From Paenibacillus sp. FSL H7-0737 (GTDB lineage: Bacteria > Bacillota > Bacilli > Paenibacillales > Paenibacillaceae), in contig NZ_CP009279.1 in the NCBI RefSeq assembly GCF_000758545.1, positions 186,001 through 250,000 on the forward strand: a DNA stretch of 64,000 nucleotides. The letters are read 5' to 3'. The translations under genes and the position numbers were made by a program. Under the pieces are notes generated by a model, which worked only from the letters and a program-made list of their open reading frames with translations, was not told where the DNA came from and ran no database searches. Positions 8,839-20,806 of this stretch are shown here, piece by piece (within the stretch, counting starts at the first letter, position 1; each line of letters opens with the position of its first letter).

Positions 8839-9156
8839 AACAAAAATGATTATAATACAATTTCTGTGCAATTGCAATGGACAGGAAGAAACGAAGCTGT
8901 CGTCCTTTATTGACGACAACCGTTTCTCGTAGAAATATAAGGATGATATATAACGTGAAACCTGTAATTTCTTATATTTTTAATAATACTGTACACAGGC
9001 TCTATCCCTAGTCTTCAAGGTGGACAAGCGTACATTGTATTTCACTCAGCTAAAGAATCTGGATTGTTAATGACAGGTTTTTTGGAGCTGAACCTCTTTC
9101 CCAATCCTATAAATGTATAAGAAGACAAGCGCTTGAGAATTCTACTCTCGGAAGAC
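8839..9156. other. Intergenic region, no gene seen
   Basis: AT-rich stretch holding the presumed promoter of tRNA-Arg and one clear inverted repeat: GAAACG (8888-8893) and TGTCGTC (8898-8904) pair with GACGACA (8912-8918) and CGTTTC (8921-8926). No T-run follows on either side. No convincing ORF with a Shine-Dalgarno was found. Confidence 0.6.
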
Positions 9157-9185
9157 TTGCACTTCGAGCAATATTTGGTTAGAAT
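9157..9185 (+). promoter_or_regulatory. Promoter of the cggR glycolytic operon
   Basis: TTGCAC (9157-9162), a 17-base spacer and TAGAAT (9180-9185). The predicted start of transcription falls at the edge of the CggR operator. Confidence 0.75.
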
Positions 9186-9190
9186 ATGAG

Positions 9191-9226
9191 TGGGACTTAA
9201 AAAGTTTACCCGGGACATTTTGAGAC
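9191..9226 (+). promoter_or_regulatory. CggR operator
   Basis: TGGGAC-N6-AGTT-N4-CGGGAC-N6-AGAC. Spacing is identical to the B. subtilis operator (CGGGAC-N6-TGTC-N4-CGGGAC-N6-TGTC). It lies just downstream of the -10, so bound CggR would block elongation; fructose-1,6-bisphosphate is the known inducer. Confidence 0.85.
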
Positions 9227-9271
9227 CATGAACAAGGGAATAGAGGAAGACGAAGTTGCAGGAGTGAAAGT

Positions 9272-10324
9272 ATGCGTAATTTATTAGATATCCAAAAGCA
9301 GCTTCTGCCTGATCTCATGGAAACCCTTAAGAGACGGTACACGATTCTTCATCAGATCATGCTGTCCGATATAATTGGGCGCAGAACGCTTGCCGCTTCG
9401 CTTGATATGACTGAGCGGGTACTGCGTGCCGAGACGGATCTTCTGAAATCGCAAGGGCTCATTGAGATCGAGAGCGTTGGCATGCGCATTAGCGCTGCTG
9501 GGCGTAGACTGCTTGATTTGCTAGAGCCGGTCGTTAAGAGCCTGTTTGGTCTGGATGAGCTGGAAGAGAAAATTCGGGCAACGTACGGTCTGGATAAAGT
9601 TATTGTGGTGCCGGGTGATTGTGAGTCATCGCCGTTCACCAAACGTGAGCTTGGCCGAGCGGGTGCAAAAGCGCTGCTCAGTGTACTTCGTACAGATGAT
9701 ATAGTTGCTGTCACAGGTGGATCAACGCTTGCCGATATGGCTGATCAACTGACACCGCCGTTATCCCTTTCCTATAAGAACGCTTGGTTTGTTCCGGCGC
9801 GTGGTGGATTAGGAGAGAGTATGGAGATTCAAGCCAATACGATTGCCTCAACAATGGCAAAGCGGGTAGGAGCGAATTACCGGTTGCTGCATGTACCTGA
9901 TTTACTTAGTGGGGATGCCTACCAGTCACTAGCACTTGACTCTAATATTGGAGAGATTGTACAAATCATCCGCAGTTCGCGTATTATTGTACATGGGATT
10001 GGGGATGCCATTGAAATGACTCGCCGCCGCAAGCTGGATGAGGCAACTGTCTCAGAAATCCAGGGTGAGGGAGCCGTGGCTGAATCCTTTGGGTATTACT
10101 TTAACGAAGATGGTCAGGTTGTCCATACGATGCTTACGATGGGACTACGTCTAGAAGATATTGTTCGGACGGAGACAGTCATCGGTATTGCTGGAGGCAA
10201 ACCAAAGGCCAAAGCCATTCATGCCATGCTGCGTTTCGGGCAGGAGAATATACTCGTCACCGACGAGGCTGCTGCTGTGGAAATCGGCAAGGAAATTGAT
10301 AATCAGTTACAGATATCCTCGTAA
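9272..10324 (+). CDS. cggR: Central glycolytic genes regulator CggR
   Basis: SorC/DeoR-type repressor of the glycolytic operon. The N-terminal part (about 1-85) is a winged-helix DNA-binding domain (RRTLAASLDMTERVLRAETDLL). Residues about 90-345 form the sugar-phosphate-binding domain (VVPGDCESS, AVTGGSTLADMADQL, VHGIGDAIEM, GIAGGKPKAKAI). In B. subtilis fructose-1,6-bisphosphate binding to this domain relieves repression. Length is 350 residues. ATG 9272 follows GGAGTG. Its own operator lies directly upstream, and gapA follows after about 100 bases. Confidence 0.96.
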   Translation: MRNLLDIQKQLLPDLMETLKRRYTILHQIMLSDIIGRRTLAASLDMTERVLRAETDLLKSQGLIEIESVGMRISAAGRRLLDLLEPVVKSLFGLDELEEKIRATYGLDKVIVVPGDCESSPFTKRELGRAGAKALLSVLRTDDIVAVTGGSTLADMADQLTPPLSLSYKNAWFVPARGGLGESMEIQANTIASTMAKRVGANYRLLHVPDLLSGDAYQSLALDSNIGEIVQIIRSSRIIVHGIGDAIEMTRRRKLDEATVSEIQGEGAVAESFGYYFNEDGQVVHTMLTMGLRLEDIVRTETVIGIAGGKPKAKAIHAMLRFGQENILVTDEAAAVEIGKEIDNQLQISS

Positions 10325-10426
10325 CTCACTAGAGCATACATCTTGCATCATACTTAACATTGTTGTCATGACAGGCTTCACGGTCTGTTTTGAATAAATA
10401 AAACGAATTCTAGGAGGAACTATTCA

Positions 10427-11437
10427 ATGAGTGTAAAAGTTGGAATTAACGGATTTGGACGTATTGGACGCCTTGCTTTCCGCCGTATTCAAAATGTAGA
10501 AGGTATCGAAGTGGTAGCAATCAACGACTTGACTGACGCTAAGATGCTTGCTCATTTGCTTAAATATGATACAACTCAAGGTAAATTCCAAGGTGATGTT
10601 GAAGTGCATGATGGCTTCTTCAAAGTCAATGGCAAAGAAGTTAAGGTTCTTGCTAACCGCAACCCTGAAGAATTGCCATGGGGCGACCTAGGCGTTGATA
10701 TCGTACTTGAGTGCACAGGTTTCTTCACAACTAAAGAAGCAGCTGAAAAACACTTGAAAGGTGGAGCTAAGAAAGTAGTTATCTCCGCTCCAGCTACTGG
10801 CGACATGAAAACTGTCGTTTACAACGTTAACGATGACATTCTTGATGGTACTGAGACTGTTATTTCCGGCGCATCTTGCACAACGAACTGCCTAGCTCCA
10901 ATGGCAAAAGTATTGAACGACAAGTTCGGTATCGTTGAAGGCTTGATGACTACAATTCACGCTTACACTGGTGACCAAAACACTTTGGATGCTCCACACG
11001 CTAAAGGTGACTTCAGACGCGCTCGTGCAGCAGCTGAGAACATCATTCCTAACACTACTGGTGCTGCTAAAGCAATCGGTCTTGTTATTCCAGAACTTAA
11101 AGGTAAATTGGATGGCGCGGCTCAACGTGTTCCAGTTGCAACTGGTTCCCTGACTGAGCTTGTAACTGTTCTTGATAAGAGCGTTACTGTTGAAGAAATC
11201 AACGCAGCAATGAAAGCAGCTTCCGATCCAGACACTTATGGTTACACTGAAGATGAAATCGTATCTTCCGATATCAAAGGTATGACTTTCGGATCCCTGT
11301 TCGATGCTACACAAACTAAAGTATTGACTGTTGGCGACAAACAACTCGTTAAGACTGTTGCTTGGTATGACAATGAAATGTCCTACACTGCACAATTGGT
11401 TCGTACTTTGGAGAAATTCGCTAAAATCGCTAAGTAA
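10427..11437 (+). CDS. gapA: Glyceraldehyde-3-phosphate dehydrogenase (glycolytic)
   Basis: Type I GAPDH, 336 residues, converting glyceraldehyde-3-phosphate to 1,3-bisphosphoglycerate. Rossmann motif [10 protein letters not shown] is at residues 6-15. Asp34 in AINDLTD fits NAD rather than NADP use, and the catalytic Cys lies in [12 protein letters not shown]. The active-site His is in TIHAYTGDQ. Codon use is strongly biased (highly expressed gene), which generates long antisense ORFs that are not real. ATG 10427 follows TAGGAGGA. A strong hairpin separates it from pgk, allowing gapA mRNA to accumulate above the distal genes. Confidence 0.98.
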   Translation: MSVKVGINGFGRIGRLAFRRIQNVEGIEVVAINDLTDAKMLAHLLKYDTTQGKFQGDVEVHDGFFKVNGKEVKVLANRNPEELPWGDLGVDIVLECTGFFTTKEAAEKHLKGGAKKVVISAPATGDMKTVVYNVNDDILDGTETVISGASCTTNCLAPMAKVLNDKFGIVEGLMTTIHAYTGDQNTLDAPHAKGDFRRARAAAENIIPNTTGAAKAIGLVIPELKGKLDGAAQRVPVATGSLTELVTVLDKSVTVEEINAAMKAASDPDTYGYTEDEIVSSDIKGMTFGSLFDATQTKVLTVGDKQLVKTVAWYDNEMSYTAQLVRTLEKFAKIAK

Positions 11438-11462
11438 TTGACTTGATATAAGTAACATCTAT

Positions 11463-11497
11463 AGAGCGGAAACAGAAGTTCCTTGTTTCCGCTCTTT
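11463..11497 (+). terminator. Strong hairpin between gapA and pgk
   Basis: Perfect 12-base arms AGAGCGGAAACA / TGTTTCCGCTCT (11463-11474, 11484-11495) with a nine-base loop but only TTTCT after it. Likely a partial terminator or an mRNA 3' stabiliser rather than a full stop, since the remaining operon lacks an obvious promoter. Confidence 0.7.
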
Positions 11498-11553
11498 CTA
11501 AATGTATTTCTTGTTTCCTGCTAGAAACAACTTTGGGTGTGGAGGAATTAATC

Positions 11554-12735
11554 ATGAACAAAAAGAGCGTCCGTGATGTAGAAGTAAAGGGTAAACGCGT
11601 ATTTGTACGCGTGGATTTCAACGTACCTGTAGAAGACGGTAAGATTACTGATGATACTCGTATTCGCGAAACCCTTCCAACCATTAAATATTTGATTGAG
11701 AACGGTGCAAAGATCATTCTTGCGAGTCACATGGGTCGTCCTAAAGGTCAATTCGTAGATTCCATGCGTTTGACTACTGCTGCTGAGCGTCTGTCCGAGC
11801 TTCTTGGCAAACCAGTAGCTAAAGCTGACGAAGCTGTTGGCGAAGCTGTCAAAGCAAAAATTGCTGAGCTAGGCGAAGGCGACGTACTTGTACTTGAGAA
11901 TGTTCGTTTCTACCCAGGCGAAGAAAAGAACGATCCTGAATTGGCTAAACAATTCGCTGAACTGGCTGATTTGTTCGTCAATGATGCGTTTGGTGCGGCT
12001 CACCGTGCACATGCATCGACAGAAGGTATCGCTCATTTCTTACCAGCTGTATCCGGTCTTTTGATGGAGAAAGAATTGACCGTTCTTGGTAAAGCTCTTA
12101 CTAACCCAGAACGTCCTTTCACTGCGATCATCGGTGGTTCGAAAGTTAAAGACAAGATTGATGTTATTGATAACTTGTTGTCTTTGGCTGATAACGTCCT
12201 GATCGGCGGTGGATTGTCTTATACATTCACTAAAGCACAAGGCTTTGAAATCGGTAAGTCACTTGTAGACAACGACAAACTTGACGTTGCTCTTGGATTC
12301 ATCGAAAAAGCTAAAGCACTTGGCAAAAACTTCATGCTTCCTGTTGATGTTGTGGTTGCTGATAAATTCGGTGCTGATGCTAACACTAAGATCGTTAATT
12401 ACAATGAAATCCCAGAAGGTTGGGAAGGACTTGATATCGGACCTAAGACTCGTGAACTTTATGCCGATATTATCAAGAACTCCAAGCTGGTTGTCTGGAA
12501 TGGACCTATGGGCGTATTCGAAATCGATAAATTCGCTGAAGGTACACTTGCAGTAGCAAAAGCTTGTGCAACAACTGAAGGTTACACTGTTATTGGCGGC
12601 GGAGATTCCGCAGCAGCAGCAGAAAAATTCCACCTGGCTGACCAAATGGATCACATCTCCACTGGTGGCGGTGCATCCCTTGAGTTCATGGAAGGCAAGG
12701 CGCTTCCTGGCGTAGAAGCACTGAACGACAAGTAA
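11554..12735 (+). CDS. pgk: Phosphoglycerate kinase
   Basis: Monomeric cytoplasmic kinase transferring phosphate from 1,3-bisphosphoglycerate to ADP. The N-terminal substrate domain has RVDFNVP and ASHMGRPKG; the C-terminal nucleotide domain has GGSKVKDKI and the ending GGGDSAAA / STGGGASLE. The ATG at 11554 ([16 protein letters not shown]) was chosen because GGAGGAA lies just upstream; an earlier in-frame TTG at 11533 precedes that site. Length is 393 residues, as expected. Gap to tpiA is 27 bases. Confidence 0.97.
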   Translation: MNKKSVRDVEVKGKRVFVRVDFNVPVEDGKITDDTRIRETLPTIKYLIENGAKIILASHMGRPKGQFVDSMRLTTAAERLSELLGKPVAKADEAVGEAVKAKIAELGEGDVLVLENVRFYPGEEKNDPELAKQFAELADLFVNDAFGAAHRAHASTEGIAHFLPAVSGLLMEKELTVLGKALTNPERPFTAIIGGSKVKDKIDVIDNLLSLADNVLIGGGLSYTFTKAQGFEIGKSLVDNDKLDVALGFIEKAKALGKNFMLPVDVVVADKFGADANTKIVNYNEIPEGWEGLDIGPKTRELYADIIKNSKLVVWNGPMGVFEIDKFAEGTLAVAKACATTEGYTVIGGGDSAAAAEKFHLADQMDHISTGGGASLEFMEGKALPGVEALNDK

Positions 12736-12759
12736 GACGTATAGAAGGAGGCAATTTAA

Positions 12760-13515
<756 letters not shown>

Positions 13516-13516
13516 G

Positions 13517-15061
13517 ATGTCAGCTCCAAGACCTGTAGCTTTGATCATCATGGATGGTTTCGGTTTGCGTGGAACATCTGAAGGTAACGCCGTTGCTCAA
13601 GCTAACAAACCTAACTATGACCGTTACTTGAAACAATATCCTAATACTACCCTTACTGCTTGTGGTGAAGCTGTTGGTCTTCCAGAAGGCCAAATGGGCA
13701 ACTCTGAAGTAGGGCACTTAAATATTGGTGCAGGACGGATTGTATACCAGGATTTGACTCGTATCGATAAATCGATCCGTGAGGGCGAATTCTTCGATAA
13801 TGAAACACTGGTAGCCGCAGTTAGAAATGCTAAGAACACAGGTAAAAAGCTTCATCTTTACGCGCTTGTATCCGACGGAGGGGTACATAGCCATATTAAT
13901 CACCTGTTTGCTATGCTTGACCTGGCTAAGAAAGAAGATATGCACGAAGTGTATATCCATGCTTTCATGGATGGCCGGGACGTACCTCCAGATAGTGGTA
14001 AGAAGTTTGTTCAAGATCTGGTTGCTAAGATTGAAGAAGTTGGAGTAGGTACAATTGCAACGGTATCCGGGCGTTATTACGCAATGGACCGTGACAAACG
14101 TTGGGATCGTGTAGAAAAAGCTTATCGTGCTATGGTTTATGGCGAAGGACCGAAATACACAGATGCTCTGCAAGCTATCACTGCTTCTTATTCAAATTCC
14201 GTATTCGACGAATTCGTTGAACCTAGCGTGATTGTAGACAGTGAAGGCAAGCCGGTAACGGCAGTAGAGAGCGGCGATTCCGTCGTGTTCCTCAACTTCC
14301 GCCCTGACCGTGCTATTCAGTTGTCACAAGTGTTCACGAATCAAGATTTCCGTGGTTTCGACCGGGGTCCTTTGTTCCCGCAAGACTTGCACTTCGTATG
14401 CCTGACTACTTTCAGTGAAACGGTACAAGGTTATGTAGCCTATTCACCGAAGAACCTGGATAACACATTGGGTGAAGTACTTGTGCAACACAACAAGAAG
14501 CAACTGCGCATCGCGGAAACTGAGAAGTATCCGCACGTAACGTTCTTCTTCAGTGGTGGACGTGATGAGGAACTTCCAGGAGAAACTCGTATCTTGATCA
14601 ACTCTCCTAAAGTGGCAACCTATGATCTTCAACCCGAGATGAGTGCTTACGAAGTGGCTGCAGCCTGCGTAGCAGAAATCGAAGCGGAAAGACAGGATGC
14701 TATTATCCTTAACTTTGCAAACCCTGATATGGTTGGACACTCCGGTATGCTGGAGCCAACAATCAAGGCTGTAGAGGTAACTGATGAGTGTGTAGGTAAA
14801 GTAGTGGACGCAGTAGTTGCCAAGGGTGGCGTTGCGATCATTATCGCCGATCACGGTAATGCAGACATGGTATTTGATGAGAACGGTCGTCCGTTCACAG
14901 CTCATACCACTAACCCGGTTCCGTTCATCCTTACGGATGAAAATGTTGTATTGCGCGATCGCGGTATCCTTGCTGATGTAGCACCAACCATTCTGGATCT
15001 GATGGGAATTCCGCAACCTGCGGAAATGACTGGTCAATCCATGATCGCTAGTCGCAAATAA
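13517..15061 (+). CDS. gpmI: 2,3-bisphosphoglycerate-independent phosphoglycerate mutase
   Basis: Manganese-dependent mutase converting 3- to 2-phosphoglycerate through a phosphoserine. The metal ligand Asp13 lies in IIMDGFG, and the catalytic Ser63 in [14 protein letters not shown]. The metal-site motif [11 protein letters not shown] near the C-terminus and [12 protein letters not shown] are present. The ATG at 13517 gives 515 residues; its Shine-Dalgarno GAGGGGG lies inside the end of tpiA. An in-frame extension into tpiA (to 13445) is possible on paper but would lack an initiation site. Confidence 0.97.
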   Translation: MSAPRPVALIIMDGFGLRGTSEGNAVAQANKPNYDRYLKQYPNTTLTACGEAVGLPEGQMGNSEVGHLNIGAGRIVYQDLTRIDKSIREGEFFDNETLVAAVRNAKNTGKKLHLYALVSDGGVHSHINHLFAMLDLAKKEDMHEVYIHAFMDGRDVPPDSGKKFVQDLVAKIEEVGVGTIATVSGRYYAMDRDKRWDRVEKAYRAMVYGEGPKYTDALQAITASYSNSVFDEFVEPSVIVDSEGKPVTAVESGDSVVFLNFRPDRAIQLSQVFTNQDFRGFDRGPLFPQDLHFVCLTTFSETVQGYVAYSPKNLDNTLGEVLVQHNKKQLRIAETEKYPHVTFFFSGGRDEELPGETRILINSPKVATYDLQPEMSAYEVAAACVAEIEAERQDAIILNFANPDMVGHSGMLEPTIKAVEVTDECVGKVVDAVVAKGGVAIIIADHGNADMVFDENGRPFTAHTTNPVPFILTDENVVLRDRGILADVAPTILDLMGIPQPAEMTGQSMIASRK

Positions 15062-15114
15062 GGAAACAATACCTAAGATTAAGCTTCAACAATCAAAACC
15101 AAAACATTGTTTAA

Positions 15115-16416
<1,302 letters not shown>

Positions 16417-16437
16417 TCTGCTTTTATAGCAGAGTAC

Positions 16438-16468
16438 GAAGACCCGCCATTATGGCGGGTCTTTTTTT
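16438..16468 (+). terminator. Terminator of the glycolytic operon
   Basis: AAGACCCGCCA/TGGCGGGTCTT hairpin with a three- to four-base loop and seven Ts. Confidence 0.9.
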
Positions 16469-16523
16469 AATATGTGTTTATCCTAATCTTTCAAGAAAAG
16501 CTACGACTTAACAGTCTAGGCGG

Positions 16524-16552
16524 TTGTATTACCGGCACTGCTATGATAAAAT
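16524..16552 (+). promoter_or_regulatory. Probable secG promoter
   Basis: TTGTAT (16524-16529), a 17-base spacer and TAAAAT (16547-16552), about 75 bases before secG. Confidence 0.5.
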
Positions 16553-16627
16553 AAGAGTACTGTTTATGTATCGTGATAACCTCAATTACCATAGATAGTG
16601 ATGCTTAGGCGTAGGAGGTGGAAGTGA

Positions 16628-16861
16628 ATGGATATCTTTTTGAAAGTTGTGCTCCTGATTTTTTCCGTCGGTCTTATTGCGGTCGTTCTTCTGCAAAAGG
16701 GGAAAAGCGCGGGTCTTTCCGGTGCCATCTCCGGTGGTGCTGAGCATCTCTTTGGTAAAACAAAAGCTCGTGGTATGGAACTCGTACTACAACGTGTAAC
16801 AGTTGGACTTGCTGCAGGATTCTTCATTATGGCGATTCTAGCTGCTGTTTTCATTGACTAA
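16628..16861 (+). CDS. secG: Preprotein translocase subunit SecG
   Basis: Small membrane subunit of the SecYEG channel, 77 residues with two membrane helices (about 3-20 and 52-74). The conserved cytoplasmic loop is [32 protein letters not shown] 16628 follows GTAGGAGGTGG. The position between eno and rnr matches Bacillus, although the carboxylesterase gene often found between secG and rnr there is missing here. Confidence 0.95.
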   Translation: MDIFLKVVLLIFSVGLIAVVLLQKGKSAGLSGAISGGAEHLFGKTKARGMELVLQRVTVGLAAGFFIMAILAAVFID

Positions 16862-16871
16862 AGTACCTACA

Positions 16872-16960
16872 GTAAGCCCTCGCTCTGTTCTGAATGGAAT
16901 GGTGCGAAGGCTTTTTTGTTATAATAAAAAGGGGATAAAGCACCTGCAGGTGCTTTTCTT
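16872..16960 (+). terminator. Two hairpins after secG
   Basis: An imperfect hairpin AAGCC...GGCTT (about 16873-16914) with a T-run, then a perfect palindrome AAAGCACCTGCAGGTGCTTT (16937-16956) followed by TCTT. The rest of the 346-base gap up to rnr is AT-rich and holds no ORF; it should contain the rnr promoter. Confidence 0.65.
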
Positions 16961-17207
16961 TGCATAGCAGAAAGAATAAGATTCGATACGGTAAAGCCTT
17001 AATAAATAAGCTTTCTCCTTCGATGTGAATGAAATTTCGTACTGCGTTTACCTTTGGATGACAGTAACAGGGATGCGCAGGATTGATTTCGTGTATACTA
17101 GGGTATGAAGTAGGTAAAGGTAAATTTTACTTGGCATTACTACAGAGCAGGACAAGACATACATATTTGCCAGCGGCTTGGAGCCGCGGAGGGCTGGGGT
17201 GACGAAC

Positions 17208-20075
17208 ATGATAACACAAGAAATATTACTCGATTTCATGCGGGAAACTGCATATAAACCAATGACTTATGAAGAGCTGGTGAGCCATTTTGCTCTAGAA
17301 GATAGCACAGGGTTTAAAAAGTTCGAGGAACTACTAATTGAATTAGAGCAGGACGGAAGAATTGTATTAACTCGTAATGCACGTTATGGCGTGCCGGAAC
17401 GAATGGATTTACTGCGAGGCCGGTTACAGGCTCATGCGAAAGGCTTCGCTTTTCTTATCCCGGATGATCGTGATCATCCTGACGTATATATCCATGCGAA
17501 TGATCTTAAGGGAGCTATGAATGGTGATATCGTCCTTATCCGTATTACCTCTAAAAGTCCGTCCGGCGGACGTATGGAAGGCGAAGTTGAGCGCATTGTA
17601 AAACGGGGAGTATTGCAGACGGTTGGCGTATTTCAAAATCTGGAGACCTATGGCTTTGTGCTGCCTGATGATAAACGGATTAACCGCGATATTTTTATTC
17701 CGAAGCAATCCTTCATGGGGGCGGTAGACGGTCAAAAGGTCGTTGTACGTATCGTGAATTATCCAGAAGGCCGATCAGCGGCAGAGGGTGAAATTATTGA
17801 GATCCTCGGACATAAGGATGATCCAGGAGTCGATATTCTATCTATTATCCGTAAGCATCAGCTGCCAGAGGCCTTTCCGGCTGAAGTGATGAACGAAGCG
17901 GACAACGCTCCGGATTCAATCACAGAAGAGGAAATTGCTGAGCAGGGACGTCGCGACTTGCGCGGACTAAACATTGTCACGATTGATGGTGAGGATGCTA
18001 AGGACCTGGATGATGCGGTTAATGTTCAGCGACTGGAGAACGGAAACTACAAGCTAGGCGTGCATATTGCGGATGTAGGTTATTACGTACGCGAGAGCTC
18101 TGAGCTCGATAAAGAAGCCTATGATCGGGGCTGTAGTGTGTACTTGGTGGATCGGGTGATTCCGATGCTGCCTCACCGTTTGTCTAACGGTATTTGTAGT
18201 TTGAATCCACAGGTAGACCGCTTAACGATGTCCTGCGAGATGGAATTTAACGAACACATGAAGGTCGTGAAGCACGATGTCTTTACAAGTGTGATTCGCA
18301 CCAAGGAAAGAATGACTTATTCCAATGTCCGCAAAATTTTGGAGGATGAAGACGCTGAATTGCTGGAGCGCTATAGTCCATTAATTGATGATTTCCGTCT
18401 CATGAAAGAATTGGCGATGAAGCTGCGTGATGCACGGATGCGGCGAGGCGCGGTTGATTTTGATTTTGAAGAAAGCAAAATCATCGTAGATGAGAACGGC
18501 AAGGCTGTAGATATTGTGAAGCGTGAGCGTTCTGTAGCTGAGCAGATTATCGAGGAATTTATGCTCGCGGCGAATGAAACAGTTGCGGAGCATTTTCACT
18601 GGTTGAAGGTTCCGTTCCTTTACCGGATTCATGAAGATCCAGATCCAGAGAAGCTGCAGAATTTTATGGCTTTTGCAGCTAATTTCGGATATCACGTGAA
18701 GGGACGTGGCAATTCGGTTCATCCACGTGCTTTGCAGGATCTGTTGGAGCAAATCCAAGGGACTAAAGAACAGACCGTTATTAGCACAATGATGTTACGC
18801 TCCATGAAGCAGGCGAAATATGATGCGGAGAGCACAGGCCATTTCGGACTGGCTGCGGAATACTATTCCCACTTCACTTCGCCGATTCGCCGTTACCCCG
18901 ATCTGGTCATTCACCGCGTAATGCGTGAAGTGATTGAGAATGGAGGGGCGCTGAGCCAAAAACGACATGATTATTTGGCCGGCCGGATGCCTGACATTGC
19001 TCAGCAGTCCTCGGAGCGTGAGCGTGTAGCGGTAGAAGCAGAACGCGATACAGAACAGCTGAAGAAAGCTGAATACATGCAGGATAAAGTAGGCGAGGAA
19101 TTCGAGGCAATGGTCAGCAGTGTGACCAGCTTCGGAATGTTCATCGAGCTGGACAATACCGTCGAAGGCCTTATTCGTCTCAGCGCTATGAGCGACGATT
19201 ATTATCACTTCGACGAGGCCCATATGGCGCTCATCGGCGAGCGCACATCACGGGTGTTCCGTATTGGCGACGAGGTGAAAATTCGAGTCGCCAAGGTAAA
19301 CATGGATGACCACACGATCGATTTCGAGTTGGTCGACATGAAACCACGCGCGCCAGGTGAGCATCGCGGCGGTGGTTTTGGAGGCGGCCGCGGTGGCAAA
19401 GGCGGCCGTCCAGGTAGCGGCGGCTTCAAGGCGCCAGCCGGGGGTAAAGGCGGCGCGGGCAGCAAGGGCCGCGGCGGTAAAGGCAAGCCCGGCGCTGCTG
19501 TAGGCGCGGGCAAGGGCAAGCCGGGCGCTGGTGTGCGCGTCGGCGAAGCGGCCGGTGTTGGAGCACCGGGCGGACGCGGAAAGCGGAAGCGCGGGCGTGA
19601 TGCCGGCGAGGATGCGAGCCGGGTAATTGCGGCGCCGGGCGGAAGCACCGGCGCAGAGCGCGGGGGCGAAGCCGGCAACGCAGGCGCGCCACGTGAGCGC
19701 AGCGGCGGGCGAGGCCGCGGCGGTGACAACGGCGGTGCCGGTGGTGGACGCGGCATCAGCTTCGGCTTTGGCTCCGGCAAAGGCGGATACGGCGCTCCTG
19801 CGTCTGACTCTTCCGGCGGCGAGGTCCGCGGCCTGGACGGCAGCACGAAGTTCCGTAGCCGAGAGGACCGCGGCGGTAACTTTGGCGGTGGAGAAGGCCG
19901 TAGCGGCGCTCCAACAGGTAAAGGTCGCCGGAAAAAGAAGAACAAAAGCGGTGTGTTCATCGGTCAATCCGTGACACCGGGCAACGTTCAGACGTCGGAA
20001 CAAGCCGCTTCTAAACGTAGTGACACTACAGGCAGCGCTCCAGACGGAGCTCCTCGTAAGAGAAAGAAGAAATAA
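17208..20075 (+). CDS. rnr: Ribonuclease R with extended Gly/Arg-rich tail
   Basis: Processive 3'-5' exoribonuclease (RNB family) that degrades structured RNA and acts with SmpB/tmRNA in quality control. Order: N-terminal winged helix (about 1-60), two cold-shock domains (about 65-220), RNB catalytic domain (about 250-580, with TIDGEDAKDLDDAV and HFTSPIRRYPDL), S1 domain (about 627-710). From about residue 713 to 955 runs a Gly/Arg/Lys-rich disordered tail encoded by visibly GC-rich DNA. B. subtilis RNase R is about 779 residues, so the tail is the excess. ATG 17208 follows GGGGTGA; a TTG at 17178 is also in frame. The final PRKRKKK resembles the basic end of other family members. Confidence 0.95.
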   Translation: MITQEILLDFMRETAYKPMTYEELVSHFALEDSTGFKKFEELLIELEQDGRIVLTRNARYGVPERMDLLRGRLQAHAKGFAFLIPDDRDHPDVYIHANDLKGAMNGDIVLIRITSKSPSGGRMEGEVERIVKRGVLQTVGVFQNLETYGFVLPDDKRINRDIFIPKQSFMGAVDGQKVVVRIVNYPEGRSAAEGEIIEILGHKDDPGVDILSIIRKHQLPEAFPAEVMNEADNAPDSITEEEIAEQGRRDLRGLNIVTIDGEDAKDLDDAVNVQRLENGNYKLGVHIADVGYYVRESSELDKEAYDRGCSVYLVDRVIPMLPHRLSNGICSLNPQVDRLTMSCEMEFNEHMKVVKHDVFTSVIRTKERMTYSNVRKILEDEDAELLERYSPLIDDFRLMKELAMKLRDARMRRGAVDFDFEESKIIVDENGKAVDIVKRERSVAEQIIEEFMLAANETVAEHFHWLKVPFLYRIHEDPDPEKLQNFMAFAANFGYHVKGRGNSVHPRALQDLLEQIQGTKEQTVISTMMLRSMKQAKYDAESTGHFGLAAEYYSHFTSPIRRYPDLVIHRVMREVIENGGALSQKRHDYLAGRMPDIAQQSSERERVAVEAERDTEQLKKAEYMQDKVGEEFEAMVSSVTSFGMFIELDNTVEGLIRLSAMSDDYYHFDEAHMALIGERTSRVFRIGDEVKIRVAKVNMDDHTIDFELVDMKPRAPGEHRGGGFGGGRGGKGGRPGSGGFKAPAGGKGGAGSKGRGGKGKPGAAVGAGKGKPGAGVRVGEAAGVGAPGGRGKRKRGRDAGEDASRVIAAPGGSTGAERGGEAGNAGAPRERSGGRGRGGDNGGAGGGRGISFGFGSGKGGYGAPASDSSGGEVRGLDGSTKFRSREDRGGNFGGGEGRSGAPTGKGRRKKKNKSGVFIGQSVTPGNVQTSEQAASKRSDTTGSAPDGAPRKRKKK

Positions 20076-20119
20076 ATAACGTTATTGGGCTACATTACGT
20101 AGCTCTATGACGCAAAATT

Positions 20120-20156
20120 AAGCACTGCCCCCTTTGATTGGGGGCGGTGCTTTTTT
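20120..20156 (+). terminator. Terminator after rnr
   Basis: Thirteen-base arms AAGCACTGCCCCC / GGGGGCGGTGCTT with one G-T pair and a seven-base loop, then TTTT. Confidence 0.9.
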
Positions 20157-20806
20157 AATTCTTTTTCGCTGCTCAAGTGTGAAATTCTCATTTCTGACCG
20201 AGACTATTGGTTGCCACAAGTTTGTTGATTAATAATCAGAAGAAGCTAGGTTGCAGCGTTGTTTGTAACTATGACACTTGGGTTGGAGCAAAGTAACACG
20301 TGCTATCACGATGCTTATTTTTTAATTGCATAATGTGCAGTTAAAATTCCGGCGTTTCAGTAGAGATTGAGGTTAATTGCACTTTGTACATTAAAATGTG
20401 ATCAGTATCTTCAAAACCGCATGATTTCGAGTTATTAACTGTAGAAAGTACAACTAAACAACCATCGAGCGTTTAAATATATTAAATAGATGTATAAAGT
20501 ACATTTATGTAGCTTTAGGGTAGCGTCGGAGGGAGAGAGTGAATAGAAAGGGTATGAGTTGACTGGGATGTGTGAATATAGAAACATAAACACTCGTTTA
20601 TCAATAAATGTAATTAAAGTTAACTATTGGGTAAACTTACTGACAACTAGTTGTCAAAATGGCTGAGAAAGGATTACCTGATCCTTCCTTGCGCACAATC
20701 GATTCCATTTGTTACAATATAGATCAGACGTTCGATGACTATGTCGTTTAAGATTAGAGAGACATGGTTACTTTAACTTATGAATATGATTCAAGGAGTG
20801 ATTCTC
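20157..20806. other. Long intergenic region with palindrome and smpB promoter
   Basis: About 650 bases with no supported ORF. It holds a perfect 16-base palindrome, TGACAACTAGTTGTCA (20641-20656), and a small hairpin AAGGAT/ATCCTT (20669-20686). A candidate promoter for smpB has TTGCGC (20689-20694), an 18-base spacer and TACAAT (20713-20718). The AT-rich first 450 bases show nothing I can name. Confidence 0.5.

Noticed and set aside
19205..20003. Two 251-codon minus-strand ORFs and other open frames over the rnr tail
   Set aside because: Pro/Ala/Arg-rich translations caused by GC-rich repeats encoding Gly and Arg on the plus strand; no start signals.
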